In this document: positions 4,357 to 5,092 of the stretch, piece by piece
Layout of the letters: each line of letters opens with the position of its first letter
Position numbering within the stretch: position 1 is the first letter of the stretch
Assembly: GCA_029945985.1 (NCBI GenBank)
Contig: JAQSDP010000177.1
Span: 1-5,092 of the forward strand
Direction: 5' to 3'
From: a bacterium
GTDB lineage: Bacteria; Acidobacteriota; Blastocatellia; Pyrinomonadales; Pyrinomonadaceae
Length of the DNA stretch: 5,092 nt
Made by a program: the position numbers and the translations under genes
Notes under the pieces: generated by a model
The model's input: the letters and a program-made list of their open reading frames with translations, nothing else
Told to the model about the DNA's origin: nothing
Databases searched by the model: none

Positions 4357-5092
4357 TCAGGATGAGGCTGCACTGGGAAGACGCAGCACAAATTTCGTAC
4401 CATCATCTACCTTCGACTCGACTTCGATTGTACCGTTCTGTACATCGACTGTCTTTTGTACGATCGCGAGGCCGAGGCCGGTCCCGGTTTCTTTGGTGGA
4501 GAAATAGGGCTCAAAGATCTTTTCAAGATTCTCTTCGGGAATTCCTGAGCCGGTATCGGAAATCTCGAACCGGACATGGCGGTCCTCGGGAGATATTCGA
4601 ACATTCAGGTTACCGCCACTACTGCCCATCGCTTGAACTGCGTTGATGAACAGGTTGTTGAACACGGAGCGGAGGAACTCGGGGTCACCCATGATCTGGG
4701 GAACATCCTCGTGCTCGACTACGGCGATCTTAATATTGTTTTCCGCTGCCTGGGCCTCGACGATCCGGAGCGAATCTTGGACCACCTGGCGAGCGTCGAT
4801 AGGCCTAAGTTTCACATTGGCGGGGCGGGAATAGTTCAGGAAGTCAGAGATCTGTTGGTTGATGCGAGCGACCTCATCTTTCAGCTGCGACGTTAACTTG
4901 ACGAAATTCTCTTTCCGGTCCGGCTCCTCGGGTGCAAATTTCGATCGAAGGTGATCGAGCGTGAGGTTGATGTAGTTCAGAGGGTTGCGGATCTCGTGGG
5001 CGATTGCCGAACCTAGCCGGCCGATCACGGCGCTCTTTTCGGCCTGCTGGAGTTGGCCTTCCAACTCTCGGGTCTTCGCCAGCTCGCTAGCC
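4357..5092 (-). CDS. Sensor histidine kinase, partial (N-terminal sensor part beyond right edge)
   Basis: The visible 244 residues are the catalytic core of a two-component kinase that autophosphorylates on His and passes phosphate to a response regulator. The frame is open to base 5091, so the start and any sensor, PAS, HAMP or membrane parts are outside the window. Counting from the first complete codon, a helical, coiled-coil-like stretch (ELAKTRELEGQLQQAEK, 3-19) leads to the H-box AIAHEIRNPLNYI with phospho-acceptor His32. The second helix of the dimerisation domain runs to DFLNYSRP (83-90). The HATPase domain has the N-box VFNNLFINAVQA (143-154), the G1 box DTGSGIP (179-185), the F-box FEPYFSTK (193-200) and the G2 box GTGLGLAI (203-210). 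All catalytic motifs look intact. The H-box and FSTKETGTGLGL style resemble kinases that pair with NtrC-type regulators, and such a regulator lies two genes downstream. The gene ends in three in-frame stops in a row (TGA TAA TGA, 4359-4351). Confidence 0.95.
   Translation of the reverse strand, partial: ASELAKTRELEGQLQQAEKSAVIGRLGSAIAHEIRNPLNYINLTLDHLRSKFAPEEPDRKENFVKLTSQLKDEVARINQQISDFLNYSRPANVKLRPIDARQVVQDSLRIVEAQAAENNIKIAVVEHEDVPQIMGDPEFLRSVFNNLFINAVQAMGSSGGNLNVRISPEDRHVRFEISDTGSGIPEENLEKIFEPYFSTKETGTGLGLAIVQKTVDVQNGTIEVESKVDDGTKFVLRLPSAASS

Noticed and set aside
4341..4406. Longer YihY-family start at 4406
   Set aside because: The extra 22 residues come from the kinase's coding region in another frame and do not resemble the family N-terminus. 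The ATG at 4340 has a good ribosome site.
4164..4646. Plus-strand open frame of 160 codons across the YihY-kinase junction
   Set aside because: It is antisense to two well-supported genes, with a Gln/Glu/Arg/Ser-rich product and no family signature.

Overview
This 5,092-base window is densely coding. All six recognisable genes lie on the minus strand, so transcription runs from the high-coordinate end to base 1. The GC content is moderate, gaps are 26 to 77 bases or less, and there is no RNA gene, insertion sequence, CRISPR array or integration scar that I can see. The gene content (two lipoproteins with strong GGAGG ribosome sites, an NtrC-type regulator, a DUF4126 membrane protein and a DUF4349 lipoprotein) fits a Gram-negative soil-type bacterium. 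My best guess is Acidobacteriota, possibly class Blastocatellia; this rests on general resemblance, not on a marker gene.

Layout in transcription order: (1) the C-terminal 244 residues of a sensor histidine kinase (5092-4357, upstream part outside the window); (2) a YihY/BrkB-family inner-membrane protein (4340-3450); (3) a complete NtrC-family sigma-54-dependent response regulator with REC, AAA+ and Fis-type HTH domains (3423-2062); (4) a DUF4126 membrane protein (1984-1358); (5) a DUF4349 lipoprotein with a C-terminal membrane segment (1313-297); (6) the first 79 residues of a small lipoprotein that runs off the left edge (237-1).

The kinase and regulator probably form a two-component pair. 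The YihY gene sits between them, 16 bases after the kinase stop and 26 bases before the regulator start, so the three look like one operon. The 77-base gap after the regulator is the longest in the window. It carries nested inverted repeats and a plausible promoter, so the DUF4126-DUF4349-lipoprotein set may be a second transcription unit or a regulated continuation of the first. The products share an envelope theme: membrane sensor, two multi-pass membrane proteins and two lipoproteins. This suggests, but does not prove, a role in cell-envelope sensing or maintenance.

The least ordinary signal is in the 59-base gap before the last lipoprotein. Two mutually exclusive RNA hairpins can be drawn there. 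One pairs with the lipoprotein's ribosome site and the other would free it, which is the layout of a translational switch. No wholly new multi-gene system is evident.
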